A stretch of 64,000 bases of DNA from Candidatus Baltobacteraceae bacterium (GTDB lineage: Bacteria > Vulcanimicrobiota > Vulcanimicrobiia > Vulcanimicrobiales > Vulcanimicrobiaceae), in assembly GCA_036488875.1 (NCBI GenBank), contig DASXGW010000007.1:1-64000 (forward strand), given 5' to 3'. Under the pieces are notes generated by a model. It did no database searches. It was given only the letters and a program-made list of their open reading frames with translations, and was not told the DNA's origin. The first letter of the stretch is position 1; each line of letters opens with the position of its first letter. Shown one piece after another: positions 1-8,212 of the stretch. Made by a program: the position numbers and the translations under genes.

Positions 1-39
1 CGTTCATGCCACCCATTCACGCGCGGCGCGGGAAATGAA

Positions 40-66
40 AGAGCCCGCTTTACAGCGAGCTCTTTT
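40..66 (+). terminator. Intrinsic terminator, possibly bidirectional
   Basis: A 10-bp stem (AGAGCCCGCT with AGCGAGCTCT, one mismatch) encloses a 4-nt loop and runs into TTTT on the plus strand. It would end a plus-strand transcript entering from the left edge. The minus-strand zinc-ribbon gene stops about 80 bp away and could use the same hairpin, which is followed by TTTC on that strand. Confidence 0.7.
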
Positions 67-74
67 GTGCTTTC

Positions 75-126
75 GTCCTTCGACTACGCCCCAACAACTT
101 CGTCGTTAGGGCTGCTCAGGATGACA
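75..126. repeat. REP-like dispersed repeat, copy 1
   Basis: The segment begins CCTTCGACTACGCC and ends GGGCTGCTCAGGATGACA. These two ends match the reverse complement of the element at 16803-16843 and resemble the element at 54471-54494. The CCTTCGAC...CTCAGGATGACA pattern is an extragenic palindromic repeat type familiar from many high-GC genomes. Here it lies between a terminator and the 3' end of the zinc-ribbon gene. Confidence 0.55.
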
Positions 127-142
127 CACGTGACACAGTTGT

Positions 143-442
143 TTACCGGTAGGACGGCTTCGATTGGAAGCAATCGCGGCAGTAAACCGGCTTGTCGCCG
201 CGGGGCTGGAACGGAACTTCCGCTACGCCGCCGCACTGGCTGCAGGTGGCCTTGAACATTTCGCGCTGACGTCCGCCGCCGCCGCCGCTTTGCGAGCGTC
301 CGGCTTTGCGCACGGCGCGGCAATCCTGGCAACGGCTGGGCTTGTTCGTGAAGCCCTTCATCGCGTAGAATTCTTGCTCGCCCGAAGTAAACGGGAACTG
401 ACGTCCGCAATCAACGCACGTGAGCATTTCATTGTTATACAT
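143..442 (-). CDS. Zinc-ribbon protein
   Basis: A 99-residue protein with two zinc-ribbon halves. The N-terminal half has CVDC (residues 9-12) and CQDC (about 38-41). The C-terminal half has CSQC followed by GGxAEVPFxPRGDKPVYCRDCF. A glycine/arginine-rich linker (SGGGGGRQR) joins them. This arrangement is found in small conserved bacterial zinc-ribbon proteins of unknown function; binding to nucleic acid is a guess. The start could also be the internal ATG at 427. It is transcribed away from rpsR, with which it shares a 323-bp upstream region. Confidence 0.8.
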   Translation of the reverse strand: MYNNEMLTCVDCGRQFPFTSGEQEFYAMKGFTNKPSRCQDCRAVRKAGRSQSGGGGGRQREMFKATCSQCGGVAEVPFQPRGDKPVYCRDCFQSKPSYR

Positions 443-574
443 GTGAACTAACGAGTCTCCTCAAGAGGGGTGTGATATTCGTACTCGGGATCCGACTCGC
501 TAGTACTCTTGGGAGCCGCGGGACTTCACTCGGTAACCGCACCACTATACACCAAAACGGCCCAAAAGGTTACA

Positions 575-597
575 GGGGGCCGGAATTGACGGCCCCC
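575..597. promoter_or_regulatory. Perfect inverted repeat over the rpsR -35 box
   Basis: GGGGGCCG (575-582) and CGGCCCCC (590-597) form a perfect 8-bp palindrome with a 7-nt loop. The right arm and loop contain the TTGACG hexamer proposed as the rpsR -35 box. The site could be an operator, since a DNA-bound protein here would block polymerase. A function as an RNA hairpin is less likely because it lies upstream of the predicted start of transcription. Confidence 0.4.
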
Positions 598-615
598 GGG
601 GCGATGTGGCATACT
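586..615 (+). promoter_or_regulatory. Sigma-70-type promoter candidate for rpsR-rplI
   Basis: TTGACG (586-591, 5 of 6 to consensus), an 18-bp spacer and CATACT (610-615, 4 of 6) are oriented toward rpsR. A start near 622 would give a leader of about 145 nt, long enough for autogenous ribosomal-protein control. Confidence 0.45.
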
Positions 616-765
616 GCCGCGGGGGCTCGGGCAATCGTCCGGGCCGTCTTAAATCCGCCGCGGGGGCCACCCCAAGGCGGTGGTGACGGGCAACCGGCCC
701 GCCACCTGGCTAGGGTCGCCTGGATTCCCGGCGGCCGCCCAACCACCTAGTCGAAAGGACAACCC

Positions 766-1011
766 GTGGCGACCAAAACCAAGCGCCCGCCCAAAGAGCG
801 GCGCCCCAAGCGCAAGCCGTGTAATTTCTGCGCGGACAAAGTACTCGACATCAGCTATCGCGATCTCAACCGCCTCAAGAAGTACGTCTCCGAGCGCGGC
901 AAGATCGTTCCTCGCCGGATCTCCGGCAACTGCGCCAAGCATCAGCGCATGCTCACCGTCGCGATCAAGCGCGCGCGGATCATCGCGTTCCTTCCGTACG
1001 TCTCGGAGTAG
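766..1011 (+). CDS. rpsR: Small ribosomal subunit protein bS18
   Basis: An 81-residue bS18, which binds bS6 and 16S rRNA on the 30S platform. The conserved [17 protein letters not shown] and the C-terminal [13 protein letters not shown] blocks are present. CNFC (residues 19-22) and the later CAKH supply the ligands of a zinc-binding (C+) type S18. The GTG start at 766 is set by AAAGGA at 754-759. The rplI gene follows after 6 bp, so the two are co-transcribed. The usual upstream partners rpsF and ssb are absent here; a divergent zinc-ribbon gene takes their place. Confidence 0.97.
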   Translation: MATKTKRPPKERRPKRKPCNFCADKVLDISYRDLNRLKKYVSERGKIVPRRISGNCAKHQRMLTVAIKRARIIAFLPYVSE

Positions 1012-1017
1012 CTGCCT

Positions 1018-1464
1018 GTGAAGCTCATCCTTCTGGGCGACGTCAAGGCGCTAGGAAAGAAAGGCGACGTCGTCGACGTTGCCGAGGGATACGCGCGCAA
1101 CTTTTTGCTGCCGCGCAAGCTTGCGACCGAAGCCGACCGTGGCGCTTTAGCGCAACTCGGTTCGCAACAGAAGGCCAAAGAGCGCCGCGACGCCCAGACG
1201 CTAGCCGACGCGCAAGCGCTTGCCGACCGTTTGGCCGCGGCGAAGCTGGCGGTCAAGGCGAAGGCCGGCGGAAACGGCAAACTGTTCGGAGCGGTGACCA
1301 ACGCCGACGTCGCGTCGGCGATTCAGGAAACGCTGTCGGTGGCCGTCGACAAGCATAAGATCGAGATCAAGAGTCAAATCAAAGCGCTTGGTTCGTATCC
1401 GGTGGAAATCAAACTGCACAAGAACGTCGTTGCCAAGACGACCGTCGACGTGGTCGCAGCGTAG
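1018..1464 (+). CDS. rplI: Large ribosomal subunit protein bL9
   Basis: A 148-residue bL9 of normal length, which binds 23S rRNA near the L1 stalk. The N-terminal block [17 protein letters not shown] and the [12 protein letters not shown] motif are diagnostic. A helical linker and the C-terminal domain ([18 protein letters not shown]) follow. The start is GTG at 1018, six bases after the rpsR stop. The Lon-type protease gene begins eight bases after the stop, so rpsR, rplI and lon form one transcription unit. Confidence 0.97.
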   Translation: MKLILLGDVKALGKKGDVVDVAEGYARNFLLPRKLATEADRGALAQLGSQQKAKERRDAQTLADAQALADRLAAAKLAVKAKAGGNGKLFGAVTNADVASAIQETLSVAVDKHKIEIKSQIKALGSYPVEIKLHKNVVAKTTVDVVAA

Positions 1465-1472
1465 CGGCAGCC

Positions 1473-3428
1473 GTGGGCAGCGCGCAGCTTTACGTCACGC
1501 GCTTTCGTCGGAAGTTCGGTGTCGAAGACGAGCTAAGCCGTTACGTCGGCGCGCTCTATGAGATGTTGTCCTCGGTGCTCGGCCAAGACAAAGTCGTGCT
1601 CCGTGCGGGCAAGGTCAACGCGCTCAAGATGATGCGCTCGCATCATCTGCCCGACCGCCTGTGCGCTCTGCAGCGTCTGGTCTTCGAAGACCCCACGCTC
1701 GAGCGCGCGACGACCCGCGCTCAACAGCGGCGCGTCATCGCGGAGATCGAGGAGGCGATGGCCGATCTCATCGCGCAGCGCCACGCCGAAGAGGCGATCG
1801 AGCGGCGCGTCAATGAGAAGATGGCCGAGCGCCACCAGGACTACCTCAAGGACCTCAAGCTCGAGGCGTTGCGGGAGACCGGCGGTCCGGAGACGCCCGC
1901 GTCGCAGGCCAAGCTCGAGGAGCTCGAAGCCCTGTCGGCGCGCACGCTTGCGGCCTCGGCGCTGCAGCAGCTGCGTCCCCAGTCGCTGCGCGAGATCGTC
2001 GGTCAGGAGGCTGCGGTCAAAGCCCTGCTCGCCAAAGTCAGCTCGCCGTACCCGCAGCACGTCATCCTGTACGGTCCGCCCGGCGTCGGCAAGACCACGG
2101 TCGCGCGCTTGGCGCTCGAAGTCGCAAAATCGCGACCGTACACGCCGTTTGCCAAAGACGCGCCGTTCGTCGAATCGAGCGGCACGACGCTGCGCTGGGA
2201 TCCGCGTGAAACGATCAACCCGTTGCTGGGCAGCGTTCACGATCCCATCTATCAGGGCAGCCGTCGCGAGTTCGCCGATGCGGGCGTGCCCGAACCGAAG
2301 CTGGGGCTGGTGACGCGCGCGCACGGCGGCGTGCTGTTCATCGACGAAATCGGCGAGATGGACGCGTCGCTGCAGTCGCGCTTGCTCAAGGTGCTCGAAG
2401 ATAAGCGCGTCAAGTTCGAGTCGTCGTATTACGACGAAAACGCGCCCAACGTCCCCGAGTACGTCAAGCGCTTGTTCCGCGAGGGTGCGCCTGCCGATTT
2501 CATTTTGATCGGCGCGACGACGCGCGAGCCCGACGACATCGATCCCGCGATCCGCTCGCGCTGTGCCGAGATCTTCTTTTCGCCGCTGACGCAGCATCAG
2601 ATCGTGACCATCGTGCAGGCCGCGATTCGCAGGCTGGGCGCCAAGGTGGCGCGCGGCGTTCCGCAGCTCATCGCGTCGTATACGATCGAAGGCCGCAAGG
2701 CCGTGCAGATCGTGGCCGACGGATTCGGTCAGGCGCTCTATCGTCTTTATCCCAACAAGCGTGCCGCGGTGACGAAAAATCCCACCATCACCGAAGACGA
2801 CGTGCGCGCGGTCGTGCAGACCAGCCGCCTCGTGCAGCACACGCCGGTGAAGGCCCGCGCCAAGCGCGAGATCGGCAAAACCTTCGGCTTGGGCGTGCTG
2901 CATTATCTCGGCAGCATCATCGAAATCGAGGCCGTGGCCTTTGCGGCGTCGCAGCACGGCAAAGGAACGGTGCGCTTCAACGAAACCGCCGGCACGATGG
3001 CCAAAGATTCCGTGTTCAATGCGACCAGCGTGCTGCGCGCGCACGCGGGCGTCGACATGGCCGACTACGACGTGCACGTCAACGTCGTCGGCGGCGGGAA
3101 CATCGACGGGCCGTCGGCCGGACTGGCGATTTTCTTGGCGCTGTACTCCGCGGTCACCAAGACGCCGCTGCCGCAAGACGTCGCGATTACCGGCGAGCTC
3201 TCGATCCAAGGCAAGGTCCGCGGCGTCGGGGGAATCGTCGAGAAGCTGTACGCGGCGCGCCAGGCCGGAATGCGCTGCGTGATCGTTCCCAAGGAGAACG
3301 CGCGCGAGATCGACGCGTCCCTGGCCGGCCTCGAGGTCCTTCCGGTGACCGGCGTGGAGCAGGTTCTGCGCGAGCTGGGCCTCCATCGCCGCCGCGCACC
3401 GGCTAAAAACCGCCGCCGGAGCCGCTAG
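1473..3428 (+). CDS. Lon-family ATP-dependent serine protease
   Basis: A 651-residue AAA+ protease, probably cytosolic. Residues 1-170 form a charged helical region instead of the Lon N-domain. The AAA+ module has Walker A GPPGVGKTT (about 201-209), Walker B LFIDEIGEMD and an RSRC sensor region. The C-terminal Lon protease domain has the catalytic serine in DGPSAG (Ser548) and the paired lysine in GGIVEKL (Lys591). The layout matches the LonB/LonC-like proteases of spore-formers rather than housekeeping Lon, which is about 800 residues. A GTG start at 1473 lies just after rplI, and dnaB follows. The substrate is unknown; the context suggests constitutive expression with ribosomal genes. Confidence 0.88.
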   Translation: MGSAQLYVTRFRRKFGVEDELSRYVGALYEMLSSVLGQDKVVLRAGKVNALKMMRSHHLPDRLCALQRLVFEDPTLERATTRAQQRRVIAEIEEAMADLIAQRHAEEAIERRVNEKMAERHQDYLKDLKLEALRETGGPETPASQAKLEELEALSARTLAASALQQLRPQSLREIVGQEAAVKALLAKVSSPYPQHVILYGPPGVGKTTVARLALEVAKSRPYTPFAKDAPFVESSGTTLRWDPRETINPLLGSVHDPIYQGSRREFADAGVPEPKLGLVTRAHGGVLFIDEIGEMDASLQSRLLKVLEDKRVKFESSYYDENAPNVPEYVKRLFREGAPADFILIGATTREPDDIDPAIRSRCAEIFFSPLTQHQIVTIVQAAIRRLGAKVARGVPQLIASYTIEGRKAVQIVADGFGQALYRLYPNKRAAVTKNPTITEDDVRAVVQTSRLVQHTPVKARAKREIGKTFGLGVLHYLGSIIEIEAVAFAASQHGKGTVRFNETAGTMAKDSVFNATSVLRAHAGVDMADYDVHVNVVGGGNIDGPSAGLAIFLALYSAVTKTPLPQDVAITGELSIQGKVRGVGGIVEKLYAARQAGMRCVIVPKENAREIDASLAGLEVLPVTGVEQVLRELGLHRRRAPAKNRRRSR

Positions 3429-3557
3429 CCCGGCTTCACACTGCCACCCGTATGGCACACTGGGCGGCTACTATCGACAAATGATTCGCAGAATTGTGGC
3501 GTCGTGCACAAGGCACCCACAAGGTCATTCACCGCGTCCGCGCTGAGGTAGGCGGCC

Positions 3558-4934
3558 ATGTCCTTGAGTGCGCGCTCCTTCACGCAGTCCATCGATCGCA
3601 TTCCGCCGCATAATCTCGAGGCCGAGATGGCGGTGCTCGGTTCGATCCTCGTCGATAAGAACATGCTCGAAGTCGTCGACGAAATTTTGCGTCCGGGCGA
3701 TTTCTACGCCCACGTCCACGAAACGATCTACGACGCGCTGCTCGGTATCTATCGCAACGATAACCGCGCACCGATCGACAAGATCGTTCTCTCCGAAGAG
3801 CTCAGACAGCGCGACGCGCTCGAGCGCGTCGGCGGATTACCATACATCAACGCGCTCATGGACACCGTGCAGACGGCGGCCTCGGCACGCTACTATGCGA
3901 CGATCGTTCACGAAAAAGCGATTTTGCGTTCGCTCATTTCGGCCGGCACCGAGATCACGCAGCAGGGATTCGAAGGCGAAGAAGACGTTACCGAAGCGCT
4001 GGAGCGTTCGCAGAAGCTCGTCTTCAATATCGGACAGCGCGGTGTCACGCAGTTCCAGCAGCCCAAAGACCTGCTGCGAAAAGCGTTCGACAAGATCGAC
4101 CAGCTCTTTCACGCCAAGGGCGATCGCACCGGACTCACGTCGGGCTTTTCGAAGATCGACGACGTCACCGGCGGCTTTCAAGAGGGCAACTTCATCATCG
4201 TCGCGGCCCGGCCGGGCATGGGCAAGACGTCGTTCGCGCTCAACATGGCGGTCGCCGCGGCTCGCGTCGACGAGTTGCCGATCGCGTTCTTCTCGCTCGA
4301 AATGTCCAGCGACGAACTGATTCAGCGCTTGATTTGCTCTGAGGCTCGCATTCAGATGCACGACGTGCGCCGCGGCAACATCAAGGGCGACCAATGGGAA
4401 GACCTTTCGCGCGCGATGGGCACGCTGCACGAGCTGCCGATCTTCCTCGACGACACCGGCGGTCTCACCGTCAGCGACATCCGGCATCGCTGCCGGCGGC
4501 TCAAATCGTCGAACGGAAAGTTGGGGGCGATCTTCGTGGATTATCTCCAGTTGCTGCGGCCGTCGGTCGCGTCGCGCAACGCCAACCGCAACGAAGAGAT
4601 CTCGGAGATTTGCCGCGCGCTCAAAGAGACCGCCAAGGAGCTCAGCGTTCCGATCGTCGCTCTCGCGCAGCTCAATCGCGCGCTCGAATCGCGCAACGAG
4701 AAGCGGCCAATGCTCGCCGACCTGCGCGACTCCGGTTCGATCGAGCAAGAGGCCGACATCGTGACGTTCTTGTACCGCGAGGGCAAGTATCACGAGGCGA
4801 CCGAAGCCGACAAAACCGAGTTTATTTTCGCCAAACATCGGAACGGTCCGACGCCCACCATCCTGCTGCGCTTTCAGCAGGAATATACGTTGTTCGTGCC
4901 TTATGGCGATGAAGCACACTACCCGCCACCGTAA
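3558..4934 (+). CDS. dnaB: Replicative DNA helicase DnaB
   Basis: A 458-residue hexameric helicase that unwinds DNA at the replication fork. The N-terminal DnaB domain begins IPPHNLEAEMAVLGSIL. The RecA-like domain has Walker A ARPGMGKTS (Lys223), FVDYLQLLRP (Walker B/H2 region), the SVPIVALAQLNR motif and a DLRDSGSIEQEAD block. The length is normal and no intein is present. The start is ATG at 3558, 129 bp after the lon stop, a gap in which I see no clear terminator. The stop codon overlaps the next start (TAATG). Confidence 0.96.
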   Translation: MSLSARSFTQSIDRIPPHNLEAEMAVLGSILVDKNMLEVVDEILRPGDFYAHVHETIYDALLGIYRNDNRAPIDKIVLSEELRQRDALERVGGLPYINALMDTVQTAASARYYATIVHEKAILRSLISAGTEITQQGFEGEEDVTEALERSQKLVFNIGQRGVTQFQQPKDLLRKAFDKIDQLFHAKGDRTGLTSGFSKIDDVTGGFQEGNFIIVAARPGMGKTSFALNMAVAAARVDELPIAFFSLEMSSDELIQRLICSEARIQMHDVRRGNIKGDQWEDLSRAMGTLHELPIFLDDTGGLTVSDIRHRCRRLKSSNGKLGAIFVDYLQLLRPSVASRNANRNEEISEICRALKETAKELSVPIVALAQLNRALESRNEKRPMLADLRDSGSIEQEADIVTFLYREGKYHEATEADKTEFIFAKHRNGPTPTILLRFQQEYTLFVPYGDEAHYPPP

Positions 4935-5293
4935 TGATGATGCACACGAAACTACGACTCTCGCACCTCAGCCTCGGGGTTTCGAACGTCGGAACGTCCG
5001 AGCGATTCTACGGCGATATTCTCGGCTTACCGGCGCAGCGCGTCGACGATCAAGTCGAAATTCGCTGGAACGATTTCGTGTTGATCCTGACGTCGAGCCC
5101 GCCGGCCGGACGCGGAAAGTTTCACTTCGGCTTTCGCGTCGATAGCGCCGAAGAAGTCGACGCTTGGGCCGCGCGCCTGCGCGATCGCGGCGTGGAAATC
5201 GTCATCGGCCCCTCGGGCGAGAACGGCCGTCGCCAGCTGTTCTGCATCGATCCCGACGACTACAAGCTAGAAATCTACAGCGAAGAACCCTAG
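4934..5293 (+). CDS. VOC (glyoxalase-like) family protein
   Basis: A 119-residue single vicinal-oxygen-chelate domain. HLSLGVSNVGTSERFYGDILGL is the typical first beta-alpha-beta-beta unit. The second unit has FHFGFRV and ends FCIDPDDYKLEIY. Candidate metal ligands are the N-terminal His, the His of FHFGF and the Glu of KLEIY. The substrate cannot be read: the family includes glyoxalases, fosfomycin-resistance enzymes and dioxygenases. Three in-frame ATGs open the gene (4934, 4937, 4940), the first sharing one base with the dnaB stop, so it is translationally coupled to dnaB. Confidence 0.85.
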   Translation: MMMHTKLRLSHLSLGVSNVGTSERFYGDILGLPAQRVDDQVEIRWNDFVLILTSSPPAGRGKFHFGFRVDSAEEVDAWAARLRDRGVEIVIGPSGENGRRQLFCIDPDDYKLEIYSEEP

Positions 5294-5295
5294 CG

Positions 5296-5718
5296 TCACG
5301 GGGTTTCGGGGGTTTCGTCGTGCCCTAAGGCGGCGAAGAACTCCGTGGCCGTATCGCGCAGGGCGTCGAGCAGGCGGCCGAAATGGGGCCGAATCTCCTC
5401 GGCGTCGTCGACGCACAGCTCGACGGTAAAGAGCGCGTCGCACTCTTCCTCCCAAATCGCCGTCTTGACGAACTTCTTGCGCACGTTGAGCGCGTTGGCG
5501 ATCGAAACGGCCTGTGCGAAGTCGCAATCCGACGCGAGCGCCCATCCCGAGCCCACCATCACGAAGTTCGGATCGTCGCGATAGCCGACGACGAAATACC
5601 GATCGCCTTCACTTTTGAACGTGATGCGCAGGGCCTCGTCGTCATCGTCGCGCGTAAAGAGCAGCCCTTCCTCCTCGATCGCGGCTTCGATCGGCGCAAG
5701 GTGATCGTTTTTCCCCAA
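5296..5718 (-). CDS. YbjN-like domain protein
   Basis: A 140-residue acidic cytosolic protein with no signal or membrane segment. The order of short blocks (strand-rich N-half with YFVVGYRDDPNFVMVGSG, then SIANALNVRKKFVKT, then a C-terminal helix DALRDTATEFFAAL) resembles YbjN/type III secretion chaperone-like folds. It follows a second protein of the same build at 5724-6188 with a 5-bp gap, so the pair is probably co-translated and may form a heterodimer. Function unknown. The family call is from remembered patterns, not a search. Confidence 0.65.
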   Translation of the reverse strand: MGKNDHLAPIEAAIEEEGLLFTRDDDDEALRITFKSEGDRYFVVGYRDDPNFVMVGSGWALASDCDFAQAVSIANALNVRKKFVKTAIWEEECDALFTVELCVDDAEEIRPHFGRLLDALRDTATEFFAALGHDETPETP

Positions 5719-5723
5719 CGAGG

Positions 5724-6188
5724 CTACCGTTCGCCTTTCATGAACTGCCGGATGAACTTATCGGCGGCGGCCTTACTTTCGCTGCGATCGACGATGCGCT
5801 CGACGGCGGAGTTCCCGGCTTCGCGCAGCCGGCTCACGACGTTCCAAAAATGCTTGAAGAAGGTGTCCATGTCGACCGCTTGATACTCCACGGTGGCGAC
5901 GAAGATGGTGTCGTCGTGCGCCAGGATGAAACGCGTTTCGGGAAAGTCCGTCTCGACGTCACCGAGCGCTTCGACCGTGTGCGTCCGGTCGCGTACCCAA
6001 TCGGGTATCTCGTATGCGGTCGACAGCGTGTAGCGGTTGGGTTCCAGCTCGGAAACCGAGATCGAGAACATCTGCCCGCGCGTACGAAAGACGAGCTCGG
6101 ACAACTCCCCGACCCCTTCGATCGGAGACGTCTCGACCTTGTGACCTTCGGTTTCCAGAAAACTCGCGATTTGCTCGGCGGCGGTCAT
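5724..6188 (-). CDS. YbjN-like domain protein, paralogous neighbour
   Basis: A 154-residue protein. The start is ATG at 6188, overlapping by one base the stop of the carbonic-anhydrase-like gene (TGATG); the longer reading frame upstream is antisense-like noise over that gene. The fold signature is the same as in the downstream gene: an N-terminal helix (TAAEQIASFLETEG), a strand-rich middle and a C-terminal helix (FFKHFWNVVSRLREAG). The C-terminus is lysine/arginine-rich. It is likely part of a three-gene operon with the gamma-carbonic anhydrase and the second YbjN-like gene. Confidence 0.65.
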   Translation of the reverse strand: MTAAEQIASFLETEGHKVETSPIEGVGELSELVFRTRGQMFSISVSELEPNRYTLSTAYEIPDWVRDRTHTVEALGDVETDFPETRFILAHDDTIFVATVEYQAVDMDTFFKHFWNVVSRLREAGNSAVERIVDRSESKAAADKFIRQFMKGER

Positions 6189-6730
6189 CAAATCCGGATC
6201 TCCTGGTCCTCCGGCGCGCCGATGCTTTGCGCGAGATAACTGCGAGAGAGCTTGACGTACTCGCCCGCGGAGATGCGAATCCACGTGGCGGCCTCGCCCT
6301 CGATGGTCTTTTTGACCTTTGCGGGAGCGCCGGCGGCGACGACGCCCGGCGGAATCTCCGCGCGCTCGCCGACGACGCTGCCGGCCGCGATGAGCGCGCC
6401 CTCGCCGATCGTGCAGCCGTTGAGCAAGGTCGAGTTGCTGCCGATGAGCGCGTAACGTTTGATGTCGCAATCTTCCATGACGGCGGCGTGCCCGACGGTG
6501 ACGTCGTCGCCGATGAGCGTGGCGCCGTCCTCGCTGACGTGCACGACGGCGTTGTCTTGAATCGAGGTGCGCGCCCCAACGCGTATCGGTCCGTTGTCCG
6601 CGCGCAGGACGGCGCCGAACCAGATGCTCGATTGAGGCCCCACTTCGACGTCGCCGATCAAGACGGCGGTCGGCGCGACGAACGCAGAGGGATCGACGCG
6701 CGGCCGCTTGCCGCGGTATTCGATGATCAT
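6188..6730 (-). CDS. Gamma-carbonic anhydrase family protein
   Basis: A 180-residue left-handed beta-helix protein with hexapeptide repeats (for example VLIGDVEVGPQSSIWFGAVLR). It carries the RADNGPIRVG, SIQDNAVVHV and DDVTVGHAAVMEDC blocks of the gamma-class carbonic anhydrase/YrdA-PaaY group. The histidines in VVHV and VGHAAV fit two zinc ligands. The family forms trimers with metals at the interfaces; carbonic anhydrase activity is not guaranteed. The start is ATG at 6730 (MIIEYRG). It is first in a three-gene minus-strand operon with the YbjN-like pair. Confidence 0.88.
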   Translation of the reverse strand: MIIEYRGKRPRVDPSAFVAPTAVLIGDVEVGPQSSIWFGAVLRADNGPIRVGARTSIQDNAVVHVSEDGATLIGDDVTVGHAAVMEDCDIKRYALIGSNSTLLNGCTIGEGALIAAGSVVGERAEIPPGVVAAGAPAKVKKTIEGEAATWIRISAGEYVKLSRSYLAQSIGAPEDQEIRI

Positions 6731-6778
6731 TCGCCATGCTTCGCAGCCTCGCGCGGCGAACCTCGGTAGAACCGCATT

Positions 6779-7048
6779 ATGCACAGACATCAGACTCCGC
6801 TGCGCGGCGTCAAGGCGACGCCGCAGCCCAAGGCAGACGATCCGAACTACACGGCAATCAACTACGAATATGCCGGGCGCGTCGGCCACATCCACGAGGT
6901 CGTGGAAATCGGCGGCCGCGAACTCGCGAAGGTCGGCTTCCCCGACCGTAAGATCGTCTATTACTTCCTCGACGACTTGGAGCTCGACGAGAGCGCCAAA
7001 CGGGGCACGTTTCACGACGACGATCTCGCCCGCGGGTCTTCACACTAG
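6779..7048 (+). CDS. Small conserved-looking hypothetical protein
   Basis: An 89-residue acidic soluble protein, with no signal peptide. It has a compact predicted beta-rich core: INYEYAGRVGHIHEVVEIGG, then KVGFPDRKIVYYFLDDLEL. I do not recognise a family. It is divergent from the gamma-carbonic anhydrase gene, with 48 bp between starts, which argues for shared regulation. No strong ribosome binding site is visible upstream of ATG 6779. Confidence 0.6.
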   Translation: MHRHQTPLRGVKATPQPKADDPNYTAINYEYAGRVGHIHEVVEIGGRELAKVGFPDRKIVYYFLDDLELDESAKRGTFHDDDLARGSSH

Positions 7049-7131
7049 GAGGAAGGGGCCAAGCGCCGGGTTGGGAGGCAAGGCCGCTCCGGCAGAAGGC
7101 AGGCGCTCACCGTTTGCTTCGGAGCTTCCTG

Positions 7132-8151
7132 ATGAAACGTACCGTCGCTCTTGCCGTCGCCGCCGCGACGCTTGTCTCGTGTTCCGCGCCGGCCGGATCC
7201 GGCGCGCGCTTTACCCCGCAGAACGCGTCACCCTTTTCGTCGCTTCACGCGGACGCAGCGAGAGTCACCGGCGCATATTTCGTGCCGTCATTCGGCTGCG
7301 TCAACGTTGGCGGCTTGGCTGCCGGTCCCGGTAAAAAGATGTGGTTCACGGAGTTCGAGGGGGACGCAATTGGCTCCGTGACGACGGATGGAACGGTGAG
7401 CGTCTATCCGACGGGTTCGGGTTCGCAGCCAAACGGGATCGTGGCCAGACGTAAGACCGTTTGGTCGGGCGGTTTCGGCGGCACCGTGTTCAAAAGCACG
7501 GCGAAGGGAGCCCTCACGAGTTTTCCCATCGCGGGCGCGCACATTGGCAACCTCGTCGTCGGGCCCGACAAAAACGTGTGGTTCGGCGACTACGGAAACG
7601 ACAAGGTTGGGCGAATCACCAAGACCGGTGCGATAACGGAGTTTGCGATGAATCCCGGATCTTATCCGGGCAGCATTGTGGTGGGACCCGATAAGAACTT
7701 TTGGATAGCGGAGGCTCGAGCGTTCCTGAAGATGAGCGTCAGCGGAGCGATCCTCAAGGTCTATAACGGCAACAAAAAGCTGACGAAGAACGAAACGCTC
7801 GACTCAATCATCGCGGCGCCCGACGGCAACCTATACTTTACCGAAAGCGCCAACGACAACCAGACTCCCGACAAAATCGGCCGGATCACGACCAAAGGGA
7901 AGATAAGCGAAATCGCAACGTTGCCGGTCTCCTCGTATCCCGATCGCATGGTCGTCGGTAAAGACGGAAACGTCTACTTTACGATTCACGAGATGCAGGC
8001 CGTCGGAGAGATCAACCTCGCCTCCGGCAAAGTTTCATACCACTGGCTCGCGATGACGCATGGCGATACCGGAGCGCAGTCCATAGCCGAGGGTCCCGAC
8101 AAGCGACTTTGGCTGGGCGGCTGTTACACGATCTACGCCGTGTCGTATTAG
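7132..8151 (+). CDS. Vgb-type beta-propeller lipoprotein
   Basis: A 339-residue exported protein. The lipobox LVSC lies after a short hydrophobic signal, so it is probably membrane-anchored outside the cytoplasm. The body is made of repeats of about 45 residues built around GPDKNVWF, GRITKTGAITEF and APDGNLYFTE. This is the pattern of streptogramin (virginiamycin B) lyase-like propellers. Most proteins of this type are not antibiotic lyases, and I would not predict that activity. ATG 7132 is preferred over an upstream TTG because GGAG sits 8 bases before it. Two larger relatives lie at 19277-22880. Confidence 0.8.
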   Translation: MKRTVALAVAAATLVSCSAPAGSGARFTPQNASPFSSLHADAARVTGAYFVPSFGCVNVGGLAAGPGKKMWFTEFEGDAIGSVTTDGTVSVYPTGSGSQPNGIVARRKTVWSGGFGGTVFKSTAKGALTSFPIAGAHIGNLVVGPDKNVWFGDYGNDKVGRITKTGAITEFAMNPGSYPGSIVVGPDKNFWIAEARAFLKMSVSGAILKVYNGNKKLTKNETLDSIIAAPDGNLYFTESANDNQTPDKIGRITTKGKISEIATLPVSSYPDRMVVGKDGNVYFTIHEMQAVGEINLASGKVSYHWLAMTHGDTGAQSIAEGPDKRLWLGGCYTIYAVSY

Positions 8152-8212
8152 CCGAAAAAAGAAGGGCTGGAGCGCGCCCTGTGGAACGAGGGGCGGCGCC
8201 ATTTTCGAATGC

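Larger units (their letters stand above)
443..765. promoter_or_regulatory. Divergent intergenic region with rpsR leader
   Basis: This 323-bp gap separates the divergent zinc-ribbon gene and rpsR and holds no convincing ORF. It contains a perfect 8-bp inverted repeat at 575-597, a promoter candidate at 586-615, and about 145 nt of GC-rich leader before the rpsR start with at least two possible hairpins. One of these pairs GGTGGT (679-684) with GCCACC (701-706). The left part (443-570) shows nothing I can name. Confidence 0.5.

Noticed and set aside
1533-3458. A 641-codon open frame antisense to the Lon-type protease
   Set aside because: It is rich in Arg, Ala and His with no domain, and mirrors a clear protease gene. 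Long antisense frames are expected at this GC content.
7132-8151. Virginiamycin B lyase
   Set aside because: Only the propeller repeats are visible; the catalytic set could not be confirmed and the protein is an exported lipoprotein.
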